DNA from: Halomonas sp. 25-S5
GTDB lineage: Bacteria > Pseudomonadota > Gammaproteobacteria > Pseudomonadales > Halomonadaceae
Reading direction: 5' to 3'
DNA length: 64,000 nt
Assembly (NCBI RefSeq): GCF_029889845.1
Contig: NZ_JARANV010000001.1
Span: 186,001 to 250,000 of the forward strand
The position numbers and the translations under genes were made by a program. A model generated the notes under the pieces. It searched no databases and had not been told where the DNA came from. It was given only the letters and a program-made list of their open reading frames with translations. Positions 9,071-18,292 of this stretch are shown here, one piece after another (the first letter of the stretch is position 1; every line of letters starts with the position of its first letter).

Positions 9071-10156
9071 ATGGCCAGACATGACCGACGCGTGGGCTAT
9101 GGCCTGCCGCTGGTGCTCGCCGTCGCCCTGCACCTGGCGATCCTGGTGGCCAGCGTGATCCGCTTTCCCGAGCGGGAGACCGAGCCGCCAAGTACCAATA
9201 TCGTCCAGGCGACGCTGGTCAGCACCGAGACCACCACCGACCAGGCCCAGCGCGCCGAGGAGGCCCAGGCCCGGGCGGCGGCCCGCCAGGCCGAGGAGGA
9301 GGCCGCGGCGCGTGCCGAGGAACAAGACGCTCGCCAGGAAGAGGCCAAGGCCGTCGAGGAGGCCGCCCGTCAGGCCGAGGAGGCCGAACGCCAGCGTCAG
9401 GAAGAGGCCCAGGCTCGGGAAGAGGCGCGCCGGGCCGCCGAGGAGGAGGCCGCCCGTCGCGCCGAACAGGCCGAGCAACAGGCCCGTGAGCGGGAGGACC
9501 AGGCCGAGCGTCGCCGCCAGGCCGAGGCGGAAGCCGAACGGAAGCGCCAGGCCGAAGCGGAAGCCGAACGGAAGCGTCAGGCCGAGGCGGAAGCCGAACG
9601 GAAGCGTCAGGCCGAGGCGGAAGCCGAACGGAAGCGTCAGGCCGAGGCGGAAGCCGAACGGAAGCGCCAGGCCGAGGCGGAAGCCGAACGGAAGCGCCAG
9701 GACGAGGCGGAAGCCGAACGGAAGCGTCAGGCCGAGGCGGAAGCCGAACGGAAGCGCCAGGCCGAGGAACAGGCCCGTCGCGCCGCCGAGGCGGCCAACC
9801 AGGGTCTGGATCGTGCCATCGAGGGCGAAGCCGACAACGTGGCCAATGCCCGCCAGGCCACAGAAGCGGCCAACAGCTTCATCAACCTTGTGCGCCGGGC
9901 GGTGGAGCAGGCCTGGGTGATTCCGCCCAACGTGCCCGACGGTGCCAGCGCCGAGGTCTCGGTGCAACTGGGCCCCTCAGGGGAGCTGTTCGCGGCTACC
10001 ATTGGTCAGAGCAGTGGCAACAGCGCCTTCGACCGCTCCGCGGTCCAGGCCGTGGAGGCCGCCGCGCCCTTCGCCGAGCTGCGCCAGTTGCCGGCGTCGG
10101 CCCAGCGCGACTACCGTCAATTCAACCTGCGATTCCGACCGGGGGATATACGCTGA
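9071..10156 (+). CDS. tolA: TolA, periplasm-spanning Tol-Pal protein
   Basis: A 361-residue protein with the three TolA domains: an N-terminal membrane helix ([20 protein letters not shown]), a long Ala/Glu/Arg-rich helical domain II (residues ~55-245) and a C-terminal globular domain III ([20 protein letters not shown] onward) that contacts Pal/TolB. Domain II ends in eight tandem copies of a 10-residue unit [10 protein letters not shown] (one copy has Asp first). The repeat DNA is nearly identical between copies, so domain length is likely to vary by slippage or recombination. The stop overlaps the tolB ATG by one base (TGATG). Confidence 0.95.
   Translation: MARHDRRVGYGLPLVLAVALHLAILVASVIRFPERETEPPSTNIVQATLVSTETTTDQAQRAEEAQARAAARQAEEEAAARAEEQDARQEEAKAVEEAARQAEEAERQRQEEAQAREEARRAAEEEAARRAEQAEQQAREREDQAERRRQAEAEAERKRQAEAEAERKRQAEAEAERKRQAEAEAERKRQAEAEAERKRQAEAEAERKRQDEAEAERKRQAEAEAERKRQAEEQARRAAEAANQGLDRAIEGEADNVANARQATEAANSFINLVRRAVEQAWVIPPNVPDGASAEVSVQLGPSGELFAATIGQSSGNSAFDRSAVQAVEAAAPFAELRQLPASAQRDYRQFNLRFRPGDIR
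9521..9760 (+). repeat. eight tandem 30-bp repeats inside tolA
   Basis: Each 30-bp unit encodes [10 protein letters not shown]; copies differ mostly by GCGAAG-type third-position changes (CGC/CGT) and one GAC for GCC. The tight DNA identity, beyond what the protein needs, marks recent copy-number change. Confidence 0.95.
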
Positions 10157-11445
10157 TGAATGTCCTGAAGACCACCTGGCTGGCCGCCATGCTGATGCTG
10201 TTCACCAGCCTGGCCCAGGCCGCCGACCTGACCATCGAGATCACCCGTGGCAATGAACGCGCCACGCCCATCGCCATCGTGCCCTTCGTCGACGGCGAGG
10301 ACCTGCCCCAGGACATTGCCCAGATCGTCTCCGACGACCTGGAGCGCAGCGGCTATTTCGAGCCACTGGAACGTCGCGCCATGTTCGAGCGCCCCGCCTC
10401 GAGCGACGAGGTTCGCTACGGCGACTGGCGCGCCCTGGACGTTCGCTACCTGGTGGCGGGTCGGATCAGCCGCGAGGGCGATCAGTACCGCATTCGCTAC
10501 GACCTGGTGGATATCAGCGGCGAACGCCGCATGCTCGCCGAGACCGTGACCGCCGGCCGCCAGGGGCTGCGTGACGCCGCGCACTACATCAGCGACCAGA
10601 TCTTCGAGGCGATCACCGACATCCGGGGGGCCTTTTCGACCCGCATCGCCTACGTGACCTCCAGCGGCATCGGCGGAGACACCCAGTATGCCCTCCACGT
10701 CTCCGATGCCGACGGGCGCAACAGCCAGCAGATCCTCTCGTCCGACGAGCCGATCATGTCGCCGGCCTGGGCGCCGGATGGCGGCAAGCTGGCCTATGTC
10801 TCCTTCGAGACCGAGCGTCCGGCGATCTATATCCAGGATCTCTCCTCCGGCCGGCGCGTGCGTGCCACCTCCTTCGAGGGGCTGAACAGCGCCCCGACCT
10901 GGTCACCCGATGGCCGCCGTCTGGCGATGGCGCTCTCCAAGGATGGCCAGCCCGAGATCTACGTGATGGACATCGGCTCGCGGGACGTGCGGCGCGTCAC
11001 CAACAATTCCAGCATCGACACCGAGCCCGCCTGGTCGCCGGATGGTCGCAGCCTGCTGTTCACCTCGGACCGCAGCGGTGGCCCCCAGATCTACCGCCTC
11101 GCCCTGGGCAGCGGGGAGGAGGAACGCCTCACCTTCACCGGTGACTACAATGCCCGGGCGCGCTTCGCGCCGGACGGTGAGGCGATCTTCCTGATCCATC
11201 GCGGCAGCAACGGCTACCAGGTGGCGCGCCAGGACCTGGAAAGCGGCCGCCTGGTGGCCCTGAGCGATACCGGGCAGGCCGAATCGCCCAGTGTCGCGCC
11301 CAATGGCACCATGGTAATCTTCGCCACCCAGCAGGGCGGCAACGGCGTGCTGGGCGGGGTCTCCGCCGATGGGCGCGCCTCCTTCCGGCTGCCGGCGGCG
11401 CAGGGTGATGTCCGCGAACCCGCGTGGTCACCGTTTCTGAACTGA
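10156..11445 (+). CDS. tolB: TolB, periplasmic Tol-Pal beta-propeller
   Basis: A 429-residue periplasmic protein. A signal peptide ([18 protein letters not shown], cleavage after AQA) is followed by an N-terminal alpha/beta domain (to ~residue 165) and a six-bladed propeller with repeated [34 protein letters not shown] and [17 protein letters not shown] units. It binds Pal and TolA domain III and helps recycle Pal during outer-membrane constriction. The ATG shares one base with the tolA stop. Confidence 0.97.
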   Translation: MNVLKTTWLAAMLMLFTSLAQAADLTIEITRGNERATPIAIVPFVDGEDLPQDIAQIVSDDLERSGYFEPLERRAMFERPASSDEVRYGDWRALDVRYLVAGRISREGDQYRIRYDLVDISGERRMLAETVTAGRQGLRDAAHYISDQIFEAITDIRGAFSTRIAYVTSSGIGGDTQYALHVSDADGRNSQQILSSDEPIMSPAWAPDGGKLAYVSFETERPAIYIQDLSSGRRVRATSFEGLNSAPTWSPDGRRLAMALSKDGQPEIYVMDIGSRDVRRVTNNSSIDTEPAWSPDGRSLLFTSDRSGGPQIYRLALGSGEEERLTFTGDYNARARFAPDGEAIFLIHRGSNGYQVARQDLESGRLVALSDTGQAESPSVAPNGTMVIFATQQGGNGVLGGVSADGRASFRLPAAQGDVREPAWSPFLN

Positions 11446-11482
11446 TGTATCCAGCACGATATATCCAACGAGGAGTTTCACG

Positions 11483-12019
11483 ATGCAGCTCAAGCCCTAT
11501 GCCAGAACCCTGGCCATTGCCCTGTCCCTGGCCTTCGTGGCCGGCTGTTCAAGCACGGGTGGCGGCCAGGACGGTGACCTGACGGGAGGCGCCGGCGGCA
11601 CCGATCGCGGTGGCGTGTCCACGGGCGGCGTCGATGGCCGCGGCGTCAGCGGCGATCGCGCCGGCCAGATGGCCGATGCCGACGGCCGCATCCCGGAGAC
11701 CCGCACCATCTACTTCGAGTACGACAGCGATGCCATCCGCAACGAGTTCGAGCCGGTGCTGACCGCCCATGCCCGCTTCCTGCGGAACAATCCCAACGCC
11801 AGCGTCGTCCTGCAGGGCCATACCGACGAGCGCGGCACCCGCGAGTACAACCTGGCACTGGGCGAGCGCCGCGCCGGCGCCGTCGAGCGTTACCTCAACG
11901 TGCAGGGCGTGTCGCCGTCCCAGGTCGAGGTGGTGAGCTACGGCGAGGAGCGGCCCGCGGCACGTGGCCAGAACGAGCAGGCCTACGCCCAGAACCGTCG
12001 GGTGGTCTTCGCTTACTGA
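11483..12019 (+). CDS. pal: Pal, peptidoglycan-associated lipoprotein
   Basis: A 178-residue outer-membrane lipoprotein. The lipobox AFVAGC places the acylated cysteine at residue 22, followed by a Gly/Ser/Thr-rich linker (residues ~25-65) and an OmpA-like domain with YFEYDSDAIRN, GHTDERGTREYNLALGERRA and the closing NRRVVFAY, which bind meso-diaminopimelate in peptidoglycan. It anchors the outer membrane and is the cargo moved by TolB/TolA. It lies 37 bases after tolB with an AACGAGGAG ribosome site. Confidence 0.97.
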   Translation: MQLKPYARTLAIALSLAFVAGCSSTGGGQDGDLTGGAGGTDRGGVSTGGVDGRGVSGDRAGQMADADGRIPETRTIYFEYDSDAIRNEFEPVLTAHARFLRNNPNASVVLQGHTDERGTREYNLALGERRAGAVERYLNVQGVSPSQVEVVSYGEERPAARGQNEQAYAQNRRVVFAY

Positions 12020-12048
12020 GCCGGGCCGACACGACGAGGGAGAAAGCG

Positions 12049-12828
12049 ATGAGACACGGTCTGAAGAGGCTGTGCGGTGCGGGAGCCCTGGTACTCCCGC
12101 TGACCGTAGCGATGCCGCTCCTGGCGCAGCAGCCGGTGATCGAGGACCTCACCGGGCGATCCGGGTCCGGTGGCTTCTATGACCAGGCGGCCACCCGCGA
12201 GGAGGCCGGCGGCAGCCTGGTGATCTTCAACCAGGTCCAGCAGCACCAGGAGGAGATCCGCCAGCTGCGCGGCCAGGTGGAGGAGCTGCGCCACCAGCTG
12301 GAGCAGCTGCGCCGCCAGACCCGCCAGCAATACCTGGACATCGAGGATCGCCTGATGGCGGCGGGCAGTGGCGTCGACCAGGCCGCCTCGGCCGTGGACG
12401 AGGAGAGCGCCCGTCAGGTCGCCGAAACCCCCTCGCCGAGCGGTGACGATCCCGGCGCTCAGTCGGCCTACCAGGCGGCCTTCTCGCATGTCCAGGCCCG
12501 TGAGTTCGGCGAGGCGATCGGTGCCTTCGAGTCCTTCGTGACCCAGTACCCCGGCAGCCGCCTGACCGCCAATGCCCACTACTGGCTCGGCGAGCTCTAC
12601 TCGGCCGAGGGCGAGCTGGAGGCCGCCGATGCCGCCTTTCGGCGGGTCCTGCAGGACTTCCCCGAGAGCCGCAAGGTGCCCGACGCCCTCTACAAGCTGG
12701 GGCTGCTCGAGGCACGCCAGGGGCGTCCGGAAGAGAGCCGGGCGCTGCTCGACCGCGTGCGCGAGGAGCACCCCGACAGCAGCGCCGCCGGGCTGGCCGA
12801 CGACTTCCTGCGCCAGGCAGGCAACTGA
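12049..12828 (+). CDS. cpoB: CpoB (YbgF), cell division coordinator
   Basis: A 259-residue periplasmic protein with a signal peptide (LVLPLTVAMPLLAQQ), an N-terminal coiled coil rich in Gln and Leu (QVQQHQEEIRQLRGQVEELR, residues ~60-95) that forms trimers, and a C-terminal set of TPR units (YQAAFSHVQAREFGEAIGAF; ANAHYWLGELYSAEGELEAA; PDALYKLGLLEARQGRPEES). In E. coli CpoB links Tol-Pal to peptidoglycan synthesis at the septum. It closes the tolQRAB-pal-cpoB operon; queE/queC, which often follow in pseudomonads, are not here. Confidence 0.95.
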   Translation: MRHGLKRLCGAGALVLPLTVAMPLLAQQPVIEDLTGRSGSGGFYDQAATREEAGGSLVIFNQVQQHQEEIRQLRGQVEELRHQLEQLRRQTRQQYLDIEDRLMAAGSGVDQAASAVDEESARQVAETPSPSGDDPGAQSAYQAAFSHVQAREFGEAIGAFESFVTQYPGSRLTANAHYWLGELYSAEGELEAADAAFRRVLQDFPESRKVPDALYKLGLLEARQGRPEESRALLDRVREEHPDSSAAGLADDFLRQAGN

Positions 12829-12845
12829 GGGACAGAGGAGACGTG

Positions 12846-13610
12846 ATGACCTGCAAGATCGACTACCAGCCCGCGGCCAATCTGCTCGAGGGCCGCATCA
12901 TCCTGGTGACCGGTGCCGGCGACGGCATCGGTCGGGCCGCGGCCCTGGCCTTCGCCGGCCATGGGGCCACCGTGATCCTGCTGGGGCGCACCATCACCAA
13001 GCTGGAGAAGGTCTATGACGAGATCGAGGCCGCCGGGGGCCCCCAGCCGGCCATCTTCCCGTTGAACTTCGAGGGGGCCACGCTCAAGGACTACCACGAC
13101 ATGGCCGAGACCCTCGACAAGGAGTTCGGCCAGCTCGACGGTATCCTGCATAATGCCGGCATTCTCGGCCGCATCACGCCCTTCGAGCAGTACAATCCCG
13201 AGCTCTGGGAGCAGGTGATGCAGGTCAACATCAACGGGCCGATCTGGATGACCCAGGCCCTGCTGCCGTTGCTGAAGAGCTCGCCGGATGCCTCGGTGGT
13301 GTTCACCTCCTCGAGCGTGGGGCGCCGCGGCCGGGCCTACTGGGGGGCCTACGCGGTGTCCAAGTTCGCCACCGAAGGCTTCGTCCAGGTGCTGGCCGAC
13401 GAGGTCGAGCACCTGGGCACCCTGCGTGTTAACAGCCTCAATCCCGGGGCGACCCGCACCGCCATGCGCAAGACGGCCTACCCCGGGGAGAACGAGATGA
13501 CGCTGCGCACCCCGGAAGAGATCATGCCCACCTACCTGTGGCTGATGGGGCCGGACAGCCGCGGCCACAACGGCGAGACGTTCGACGCCCAGCCACCGAA
13601 ACAGGGGTGA
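12846..13610 (+). CDS. yciK: YciK-family short-chain dehydrogenase/reductase
   Basis: A 254-residue classical SDR: TGAGDGIGRAAALAF (cofactor glycine motif), NAGILG, and the catalytic Ser-Tyr-Lys set (FTSSSVGRRG ... YAVSKFA). Overall it matches the YciK oxidoreductase family, whose substrate is not known. The ATG at 12846 follows GAGGAG by five bases; a GTG three bases upstream is less likely. It is 17 bases after cpoB on the same strand, so it may be read from the tol-pal transcript. A strong hairpin follows its stop. Confidence 0.9.
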   Translation: MTCKIDYQPAANLLEGRIILVTGAGDGIGRAAALAFAGHGATVILLGRTITKLEKVYDEIEAAGGPQPAIFPLNFEGATLKDYHDMAETLDKEFGQLDGILHNAGILGRITPFEQYNPELWEQVMQVNINGPIWMTQALLPLLKSSPDASVVFTSSSVGRRGRAYWGAYAVSKFATEGFVQVLADEVEHLGTLRVNSLNPGATRTAMRKTAYPGENEMTLRTPEEIMPTYLWLMGPDSRGHNGETFDAQPPKQG

Positions 13611-13617
13611 GGGCTAA

Positions 13618-13638
13618 GCCCCGGGGTCGCCCCGGGGC
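13618..13638. terminator. hairpin between convergent yciK and gph genes
   Basis: A perfect 9-bp stem GCCCCGGGG / CCCCGGGGC with loop TCG lies eight bases after the yciK stop and 14 bases beyond the end of the reverse gene. The following CTTT is a weak T-run, so efficiency is uncertain. Confidence 0.55.
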
Positions 13639-13652
13639 ACGCTTTACCCGTC

Positions 13653-14318
13653 TCACCTGGCGCCCTGCAGTGCCGCCACCAGCGCCTCGGCGGTATCGAA
13701 CCACAGGTCGGCCGGCCAGCCCCGGTAGTCGTCGCCCTCCTCGATATAGCCATAGCCCACCGCCACCGCGGCCATGCCGGCGGCGCGTGCCGCCTGCATG
13801 TCGCGCCGGTGATCGCCGATATACCAGCAGTCTGCCGCTGTCGCCCGTAGGCGCCTCGCGGCCTCCCTCAGCGGCTCGGGATCGGGCTTCTTGACCGGCA
13901 GGTCGTCGGCGCAGAGCAGGGCGCCGGGGGCAAGCCCCAGCGCCTCGACCAGGGGCGCGGCATAGGCCCGGGGCTTGTTGGTGACGATCCCCCAGGGGCG
14001 GTGGCTGGCCTCCCATTCGGCCAGCAATTGCTCCAGCGGGGAGAAGATGCGGCTCTCCTCGGCCACCGCCCGTCCATAGGCCTCGAGCAGGAAGGTGCGC
14101 GCCTCGCCATGGCCTTCGGCCTCCTTGGCGAGACCCAGTGCCAGGGTCACCAGGGCACTGCCGCCGTTGGAGACCTGGGCACGGATCACCGCATAGGGCA
14201 GGGCAGGCAGCCCATGGTAGCAACGCAGGGCGTTGGTGGCCCGCGCCAGGTCCGGCGCGGTGTCCACCAGGGTGCCGTCCAGGTCGAAGAGCAGGGCCAG
14301 TGGTGGTCGCCCGTCCAT
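13653..14318 (-). CDS. HAD phosphatase, phosphoglycolate / MurNAc-6-phosphate phosphatase type
   Basis: A 221-residue HAD hydrolase with FDLDGTLVDT (nucleophile Asp), VTNKPRAYA, the VKKPDPEPL lysine loop and YIGDHRRDMQAA (acidic motif 4). It resembles Gph, but the position directly downstream of ubiG with a one-base TGATG overlap is the arrangement of mupP in Pseudomonas, where the enzyme dephosphorylates N-acetylmuramate 6-phosphate in cell-wall recycling. Either substrate fits the sequence. The ATG at 14318 has GGGAGG upstream; a longer frame to 14450 lies inside ubiG. Confidence 0.85.
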   Translation of the reverse strand: MDGRPPLALLFDLDGTLVDTAPDLARATNALRCYHGLPALPYAVIRAQVSNGGSALVTLALGLAKEAEGHGEARTFLLEAYGRAVAEESRIFSPLEQLLAEWEASHRPWGIVTNKPRAYAAPLVEALGLAPGALLCADDLPVKKPDPEPLREAARRLRATAADCWYIGDHRRDMQAARAAGMAAVAVGYGYIEEGDDYRGWPADLWFDTAEALVAALQGAR

Positions 14319-15043
14319 CACGTCGCCTCCCGGCGACAGTGCATCAGGTAGTTGACCGAGACATCGCGCGTCGACAGGGCATAGCGACGGGTCAGTGGAT
14401 GGAAGACCAGGCCGTTCTGCTCGCGCACGTCCAGGCCCGCCTCGCGACACCAGCCCGCCAGTTCCGAGGGGCGGATGAAGCGGCGGTAGTCATGGGTGCC
14501 GCGCGGCAACATGCCCAACACGTATTCGGCCCCGAGCACCGCCAGCGCATAGGCCTTGGGATTGCGGTTCAGGGTCGAGAAGAACACCTGGCCACCGGGC
14601 TGGACCAGGGCGGCGCAGGCGCGAACGACCGAGCCGGGATCCGGCACGTGCTCGAGCATCTCCAGGCAGGTCACCACGTCGAACTCGCAAGGGTGGGCCG
14701 CGGCCATCTCCTCGACGCTGACGTGGCGGTAGCCGATGGCCACCCCGCTCTCCTTGGCGTGTTGCCGGGCCACGGCCAGCGGCGCCTCCCCGAGGTCGAT
14801 GCCGGTGACCTCGGCCCCCCGGTGGGCCATGGCCTCAGCGAGGATGCCGCCGCCGCAGCCCACATCGAGCACCCGTCGCCCGGCCAGTCCCGCCCGGGCA
14901 TCGATGAAGTCCAGGCGCAGCGGGTTGATGTCGTGGAGGGGCTTGAACTCGCCTTGCGGATCCCACCAGCGGTCGGCCAGGGCCTCGAACTTGGCGATCT
15001 CCGCCTGGTCGACGTTGTCCGCTTCCGGGTGGCTTGCACTCAT
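14318..15043 (-). CDS. ubiG: bifunctional 2-polyprenyl-6-hydroxyphenol methylase / demethylubiquinol 3-O-methyltransferase
   Basis: A 241-residue class I SAM methyltransferase for both O-methylations of ubiquinone synthesis. N-terminal [20 protein letters not shown] and RLDFID are hallmarks of UbiG; the SAM site is [16 protein letters not shown], followed by [11 protein letters not shown] and [18 protein letters not shown]-terminal [12 protein letters not shown] segment contributes to membrane association in the family. The start at 15043 gives the expected N-terminus; the longer open frame extends over galU on the other strand and is a shadow. Confidence 0.96.
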   Translation of the reverse strand: MSASHPEADNVDQAEIAKFEALADRWWDPQGEFKPLHDINPLRLDFIDARAGLAGRRVLDVGCGGGILAEAMAHRGAEVTGIDLGEAPLAVARQHAKESGVAIGYRHVSVEEMAAAHPCEFDVVTCLEMLEHVPDPGSVVRACAALVQPGGQVFFSTLNRNPKAYALAVLGAEYVLGMLPRGTHDYRRFIRPSELAGWCREAGLDVREQNGLVFHPLTRRYALSTRDVSVNYLMHCRREAT

Positions 15044-15187
15044 TGCTGTCTCCAAGGTGTCGCCGAGCCGACACTCCGTGGCAGGCCGGGCTCGGTCCGG
15101 TATCATGAGGCATTGTACCCGCTCCCGGGTGGGCATTCCCACGCTTTCCCCAGGGGCCACATCCTCAACAGTGACAGGGACCGCACC

Positions 15188-16078
15188 ATGATCAACAAGG
15201 CCGTTCTTCCCGTTGCCGGATTCGGCACGCGCTGTCTCCCGGCCTCCAAGGCCATTCCCAAGGAGATGATCACCATCGTCGACCGGCCGGTGATCCAGTA
15301 CGTGGTCCAGGAGGCCGTCGCCGCCGGCATTCGCGACATCGTGCTGGTGACCCATGGCACCAAGAGCGCTATCGAGAACCACTTCGACAAGCACTTCGAG
15401 CTCGAGGCGAGCCTCGAGGCCAAGGGCAAGACGGAGCTGCTGGAGGAGCTGCGCTCCATCGTGCCCGCCGACGTCAATATCATCAGCGTGCGCCAGCCCG
15501 AGCCGCTGGGCCTGGGCCATGCGGTGCTCTGTGCGCGCCCGGTGGTGGGCGACGACGAGCCCTTCGCGGTGCTGCTGCCCGACGTGCTGGTCGATGACGA
15601 GGGCATCGAGCCCAACGACCTGGCCGGCATGATCGCCTCCTTCGAGGTCAGCCATCACAGCCAGCTGATGGTCGAGGAGGTACCCCATGACATGGTCCAC
15701 AAGTACGGCATCGTCGACACCGGCGGCGAGCTCCCCGGCCCCGGCGAGTCGCGGCCGATCGCCGGCGTGGTGGAGAAGCCGGCGGTCGATGAGGCGCCCT
15801 CCAACCTGGCGGTGATCGGTCGCTACGTGCTGCCGGGGCGGATCTTCTCGCTGCTGGCCGAGACCCCGCCGGGGGCCGGCAACGAGATCCAGCTCACCGA
15901 TGCCATCGAGACCCTGCGTCGCGAGGAGGGCGTCGACGCCTGGCGGATGCGCGGCAAGACCTATGACTGCGGCCACCAGCTGGGCTACCTGGAGGCGATC
16001 CTTGCCTATGGTCGTCGCCATGCGCGCTACGGCCAGGGGTTCCGTGAGCTGCTGACACGCTACGCCGGAGAGGAGTGA
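15188..16078 (+). CDS. galU: UTP--glucose-1-phosphate uridylyltransferase
   Basis: A 296-residue enzyme making UDP-glucose. [20 protein letters not shown] is the nucleotide-binding signature of GalU, with [17 protein letters not shown] and [19 protein letters not shown] further on. UDP-glucose feeds lipopolysaccharide, exopolysaccharide and trehalose synthesis. The ATG at 15188 lies seven bases after AGGGA. The dehydrogenase-like gene follows after five bases and is probably translated from the same transcript. The upstream in-frame extension covers the divergent ubiG leader and is not coding. Confidence 0.96.
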   Translation: MINKAVLPVAGFGTRCLPASKAIPKEMITIVDRPVIQYVVQEAVAAGIRDIVLVTHGTKSAIENHFDKHFELEASLEAKGKTELLEELRSIVPADVNIISVRQPEPLGLGHAVLCARPVVGDDEPFAVLLPDVLVDDEGIEPNDLAGMIASFEVSHHSQLMVEEVPHDMVHKYGIVDTGGELPGPGESRPIAGVVEKPAVDEAPSNLAVIGRYVLPGRIFSLLAETPPGAGNEIQLTDAIETLRREEGVDAWRMRGKTYDCGHQLGYLEAILAYGRRHARYGQGFRELLTRYAGEE

Positions 16079-16083
16079 GACCC

Positions 16084-17373
16084 ATGCGGGTACTGATCCA
16101 CGGCAGCGAGCTGGCCGCCGCCACCGCCGCGGCGGCGCTCTCCTGGGTCGGCCACCGGGTGACCTGGCTGCCCCACGCCTCGGCCGACTGGCCGGCGCTC
16201 TCCACCAGCGGCTGGCTGACCAGCGAACCGGAGCTGATGCCCCGGCTCGAGGAGGGGTTGGGCCAGGGCAGCCTGCGCCTGGTCGCCTCTGAGCGGGACG
16301 CCGTCGGCCGCGAGCCCTTCGACGTGATCTGGTTGGCCGTCTCCCCGGACCAGCGCCAGGACGCGGCCGACAGCATCGAGCGCCTGATGACCGGCCTCTG
16401 CCCCGGAGCGGTGCTGGTCAACAACTCCACCTTCCCGGTGGGGGAGACCGAGCAGCTGGAGTCACGCCTCGATGGCTGCCGGGCGGTGGCCCTGGCCGAC
16501 CTGCTCGAGGAGGGGCGCGCCTGGGAGACCTTCACCCGGCCCTCCCGCTGGCTGCTGGGCTGTGACGACGACGGGGCGGAGCGTCAGGTGCGCGAGTTGC
16601 TGCGCGCCTTCAATCGCCGCCGCGAAGTGTTCCAGCGCATGCCGCGGCGCGCCGCGGAACTCACCAAGCTAGCCATCAACGGCATGCTCGCCACGCGCAT
16701 CAGCTATATGAACGATATCGCCGGGCTGGCCGACAGCCTGGGGGTGGACGTGGAATACGTCCGCCAGGGCATGGGGGCCGACTCGCGCATCGGCTACGAG
16801 TACCTCTATCCCGGCTGCGGCTTCGGCGGCCCCAACTTCTCCCGCGACCTGATGCGCCTGGCCGATGTCCAGTCGGCGAGCGGGCGCCACTCGGCGCTGC
16901 TCGACCAGGTGCTCGACATCAACGAGCACAAGAAGGAGACGCTGTTCCGCAAGCTCTGGGCGCACTTCCACGGCCGCCTGGAGGGCCGGTGCGTGGCGAT
17001 CTGGGGGGCGGCCTTCAAACCCGGCACCGCCCGCATCGACCAGGCGCCGGTGCTCACGCTGTTGCGCGCCCTCTGGGCTCAGGGCGTGAGGGTTCGCCTG
17101 CATGACCCGGCGGCGATCCCTGCCGTGCTGGCCGAGGTCGGCGAGCATCCGCTGCTCGAAGTGTTCCGGGGAGATCCCCTGGAGGCCTGCGAGGGGGCCG
17201 ATGCACTGATGCTGGTCACCGAGTGGAAGGCCTACTGGAACCCCGACTGGCCGCGGCTGGCCGAGCGGCTCGGCGAGAAGCTGCTGCTCGACGGGCGTAA
17301 CATCTACGACCCCGCCCATGTCGCCGCCTGTGGCATGCACTATCGGGGGATCGGGCGACGCGCCGACCCCTAG
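16084..17373 (+). CDS. UDP-glucose 6-dehydrogenase-like protein lacking the catalytic cysteine
   Basis: A 429-residue protein of the UDP-glucose/GDP-mannose dehydrogenase family. The central region keeps the family's Lys and Asn ([20 protein letters not shown], ~residues 197-216) and the C-terminal domain keeps [18 protein letters not shown] and [10 protein letters not shown]. Two hallmarks are altered. The N-terminal GxGxxG dinucleotide loop reads [12 protein letters not shown], and the catalytic GGSCFPKD motif reads GGPNFSRD, with Asn251 where the thiol should be; a cysteine at 245 lies six residues earlier. UDP-glucose oxidation by the usual thiohemiacetal route therefore looks impossible. 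It begins five bases after galU with GAGGAG upstream. It may bind nucleotide sugars or have another reaction. Confidence 0.85.
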   Translation: MRVLIHGSELAAATAAAALSWVGHRVTWLPHASADWPALSTSGWLTSEPELMPRLEEGLGQGSLRLVASERDAVGREPFDVIWLAVSPDQRQDAADSIERLMTGLCPGAVLVNNSTFPVGETEQLESRLDGCRAVALADLLEEGRAWETFTRPSRWLLGCDDDGAERQVRELLRAFNRRREVFQRMPRRAAELTKLAINGMLATRISYMNDIAGLADSLGVDVEYVRQGMGADSRIGYEYLYPGCGFGGPNFSRDLMRLADVQSASGRHSALLDQVLDINEHKKETLFRKLWAHFHGRLEGRCVAIWGAAFKPGTARIDQAPVLTLLRALWAQGVRVRLHDPAAIPAVLAEVGEHPLLEVFRGDPLEACEGADALMLVTEWKAYWNPDWPRLAERLGEKLLLDGRNIYDPAHVAACGMHYRGIGRRADP

Positions 17374-17401
17374 CACGCGCTCGCACACGACAGGGCCCAC
17401 C

Positions 17402-17441
17402 AACGCAAGCGGCCCCGCCAGTTGGCGGGGCCGCTTGCGTT
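17402..17441. terminator. strong bidirectional hairpin
   Basis: A perfect 18-bp stem (17402-17419 with 17424-17441) and loop AGTT separate the convergent dehydrogenase-like and sodB genes. A-rich and T-rich ends are short (AA / TT), so strength rests on the long stem. Confidence 0.8.
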
Positions 17442-17470
17442 CAGCCTGTCGGCGCCTCGGCGCCGGATGA

Positions 17471-18049
17471 TCAGCTGAAGTTCTGGGCGACGAAGTCCCA
17501 GTTGAGGACGCTCCAGACGTTCTCGAGGTACTTCGGCCGCGCGTTGCGATAGTCGATGTAGTAGGCGTGTTCCCACACATCGATAGTCAGCAGCGGGGTC
17601 TGGCCATGGGCGACGGGCGTGTCGGCATTGCTGGTGTTGACGATGTCGACGCCGCCGTCGTCGGTCTTGATCAGCCAGGTCCAGCCGGAGCCGAAGTTGC
17701 CCGCGGCCTGGGCGTTGAAGGTTTCCTTGAACTTGTCGAAGGATCCGAACTTGGCATTAATGGCCTCGGCCAGCGCGCCGCTCGGCTCACCGCCACCATT
17801 GGGCGACAGGCAGTGCCAGTAGAAGGTGTGGTTCCAGACCTGGGCCGCCTGGTTGAACAGGCCGCCGGAAGAGGACTGGATGATCTCCTCGAGGGACTTG
17901 TTGGCATCGTCGGTGCCGTCGGTCAGCTCGTTGAGCTTGTTCACGTAGGTCTGGTGGTGCTTACCGTAGTGATACTCGAGGGTCTCGGCGGAGATGTGCG
18001 GTTCCAGCGCGTTCTTCTCGTAAGGCAGTGCGGGCAGTTCGAATGCCAT
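17471..18049 (-). CDS. sodB: iron superoxide dismutase
   Basis: A 192-residue Fe-type SOD. Metal ligands are His in [14 protein letters not shown] (residue ~27), His in [11 protein letters not shown] (~74), and Asp and His in [16 protein letters not shown] (~157/161). The Fe-SOD features [11 protein letters not shown] and the Gln in [13 protein letters not shown] (rather than the Mn-type pattern) support iron as cofactor. It removes superoxide in the cytosol. The gene is monocistronic, bounded by the strong terminator and by a 243-base upstream gap holding an inverted repeat. Confidence 0.96.
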   Translation of the reverse strand: MAFELPALPYEKNALEPHISAETLEYHYGKHHQTYVNKLNELTDGTDDANKSLEEIIQSSSGGLFNQAAQVWNHTFYWHCLSPNGGGEPSGALAEAINAKFGSFDKFKETFNAQAAGNFGSGWTWLIKTDDGGVDIVNTSNADTPVAHGQTPLLTIDVWEHAYYIDYRNARPKYLENVWSVLNWDFVAQNFS

Positions 18050-18120
18050 CGAATCTCTCCTTGTCGTCAGCGGTCTCGGTACAGCACCCCATGGTGCGGC
18101 ATCGGAGTGGCGGGGTTCAA

Positions 18121-18146
18121 GGCCCGTCAGCTGGCGTTGACGGGCC
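18121..18146. repeat. inverted repeat upstream of sodB
   Basis: GGCCCGTCA (18121-18129) and TGACGGGCC (18138-18146) form a 9-bp stem with an 8-base loop, 72 bases before the sodB start on the reverse strand and 147 bases before the divergent coiled-coil gene. It could be a leader hairpin of sodB or an operator. The TTGACG inside it could also be a -35 element for the forward gene. Confidence 0.5.
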
Positions 18147-18292
18147 CCGTGCGTTCCGATGCTAAAAAACCTTACACTATCAGGACGATGTGTCGGTGCT
18201 GTTGCGGCATCATAGCACCCGGCCCCAGGGGCGCCAATCGACCGGACCCCGACCGGCACCACCCATCCCGTTTCCCAGAGAAGGAGTTCGCC

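Noticed and set aside
9521..9760. CRISPR-like regular repeat
   Set aside because: The 30-bp units are contiguous without spacers and are in frame inside tolA.
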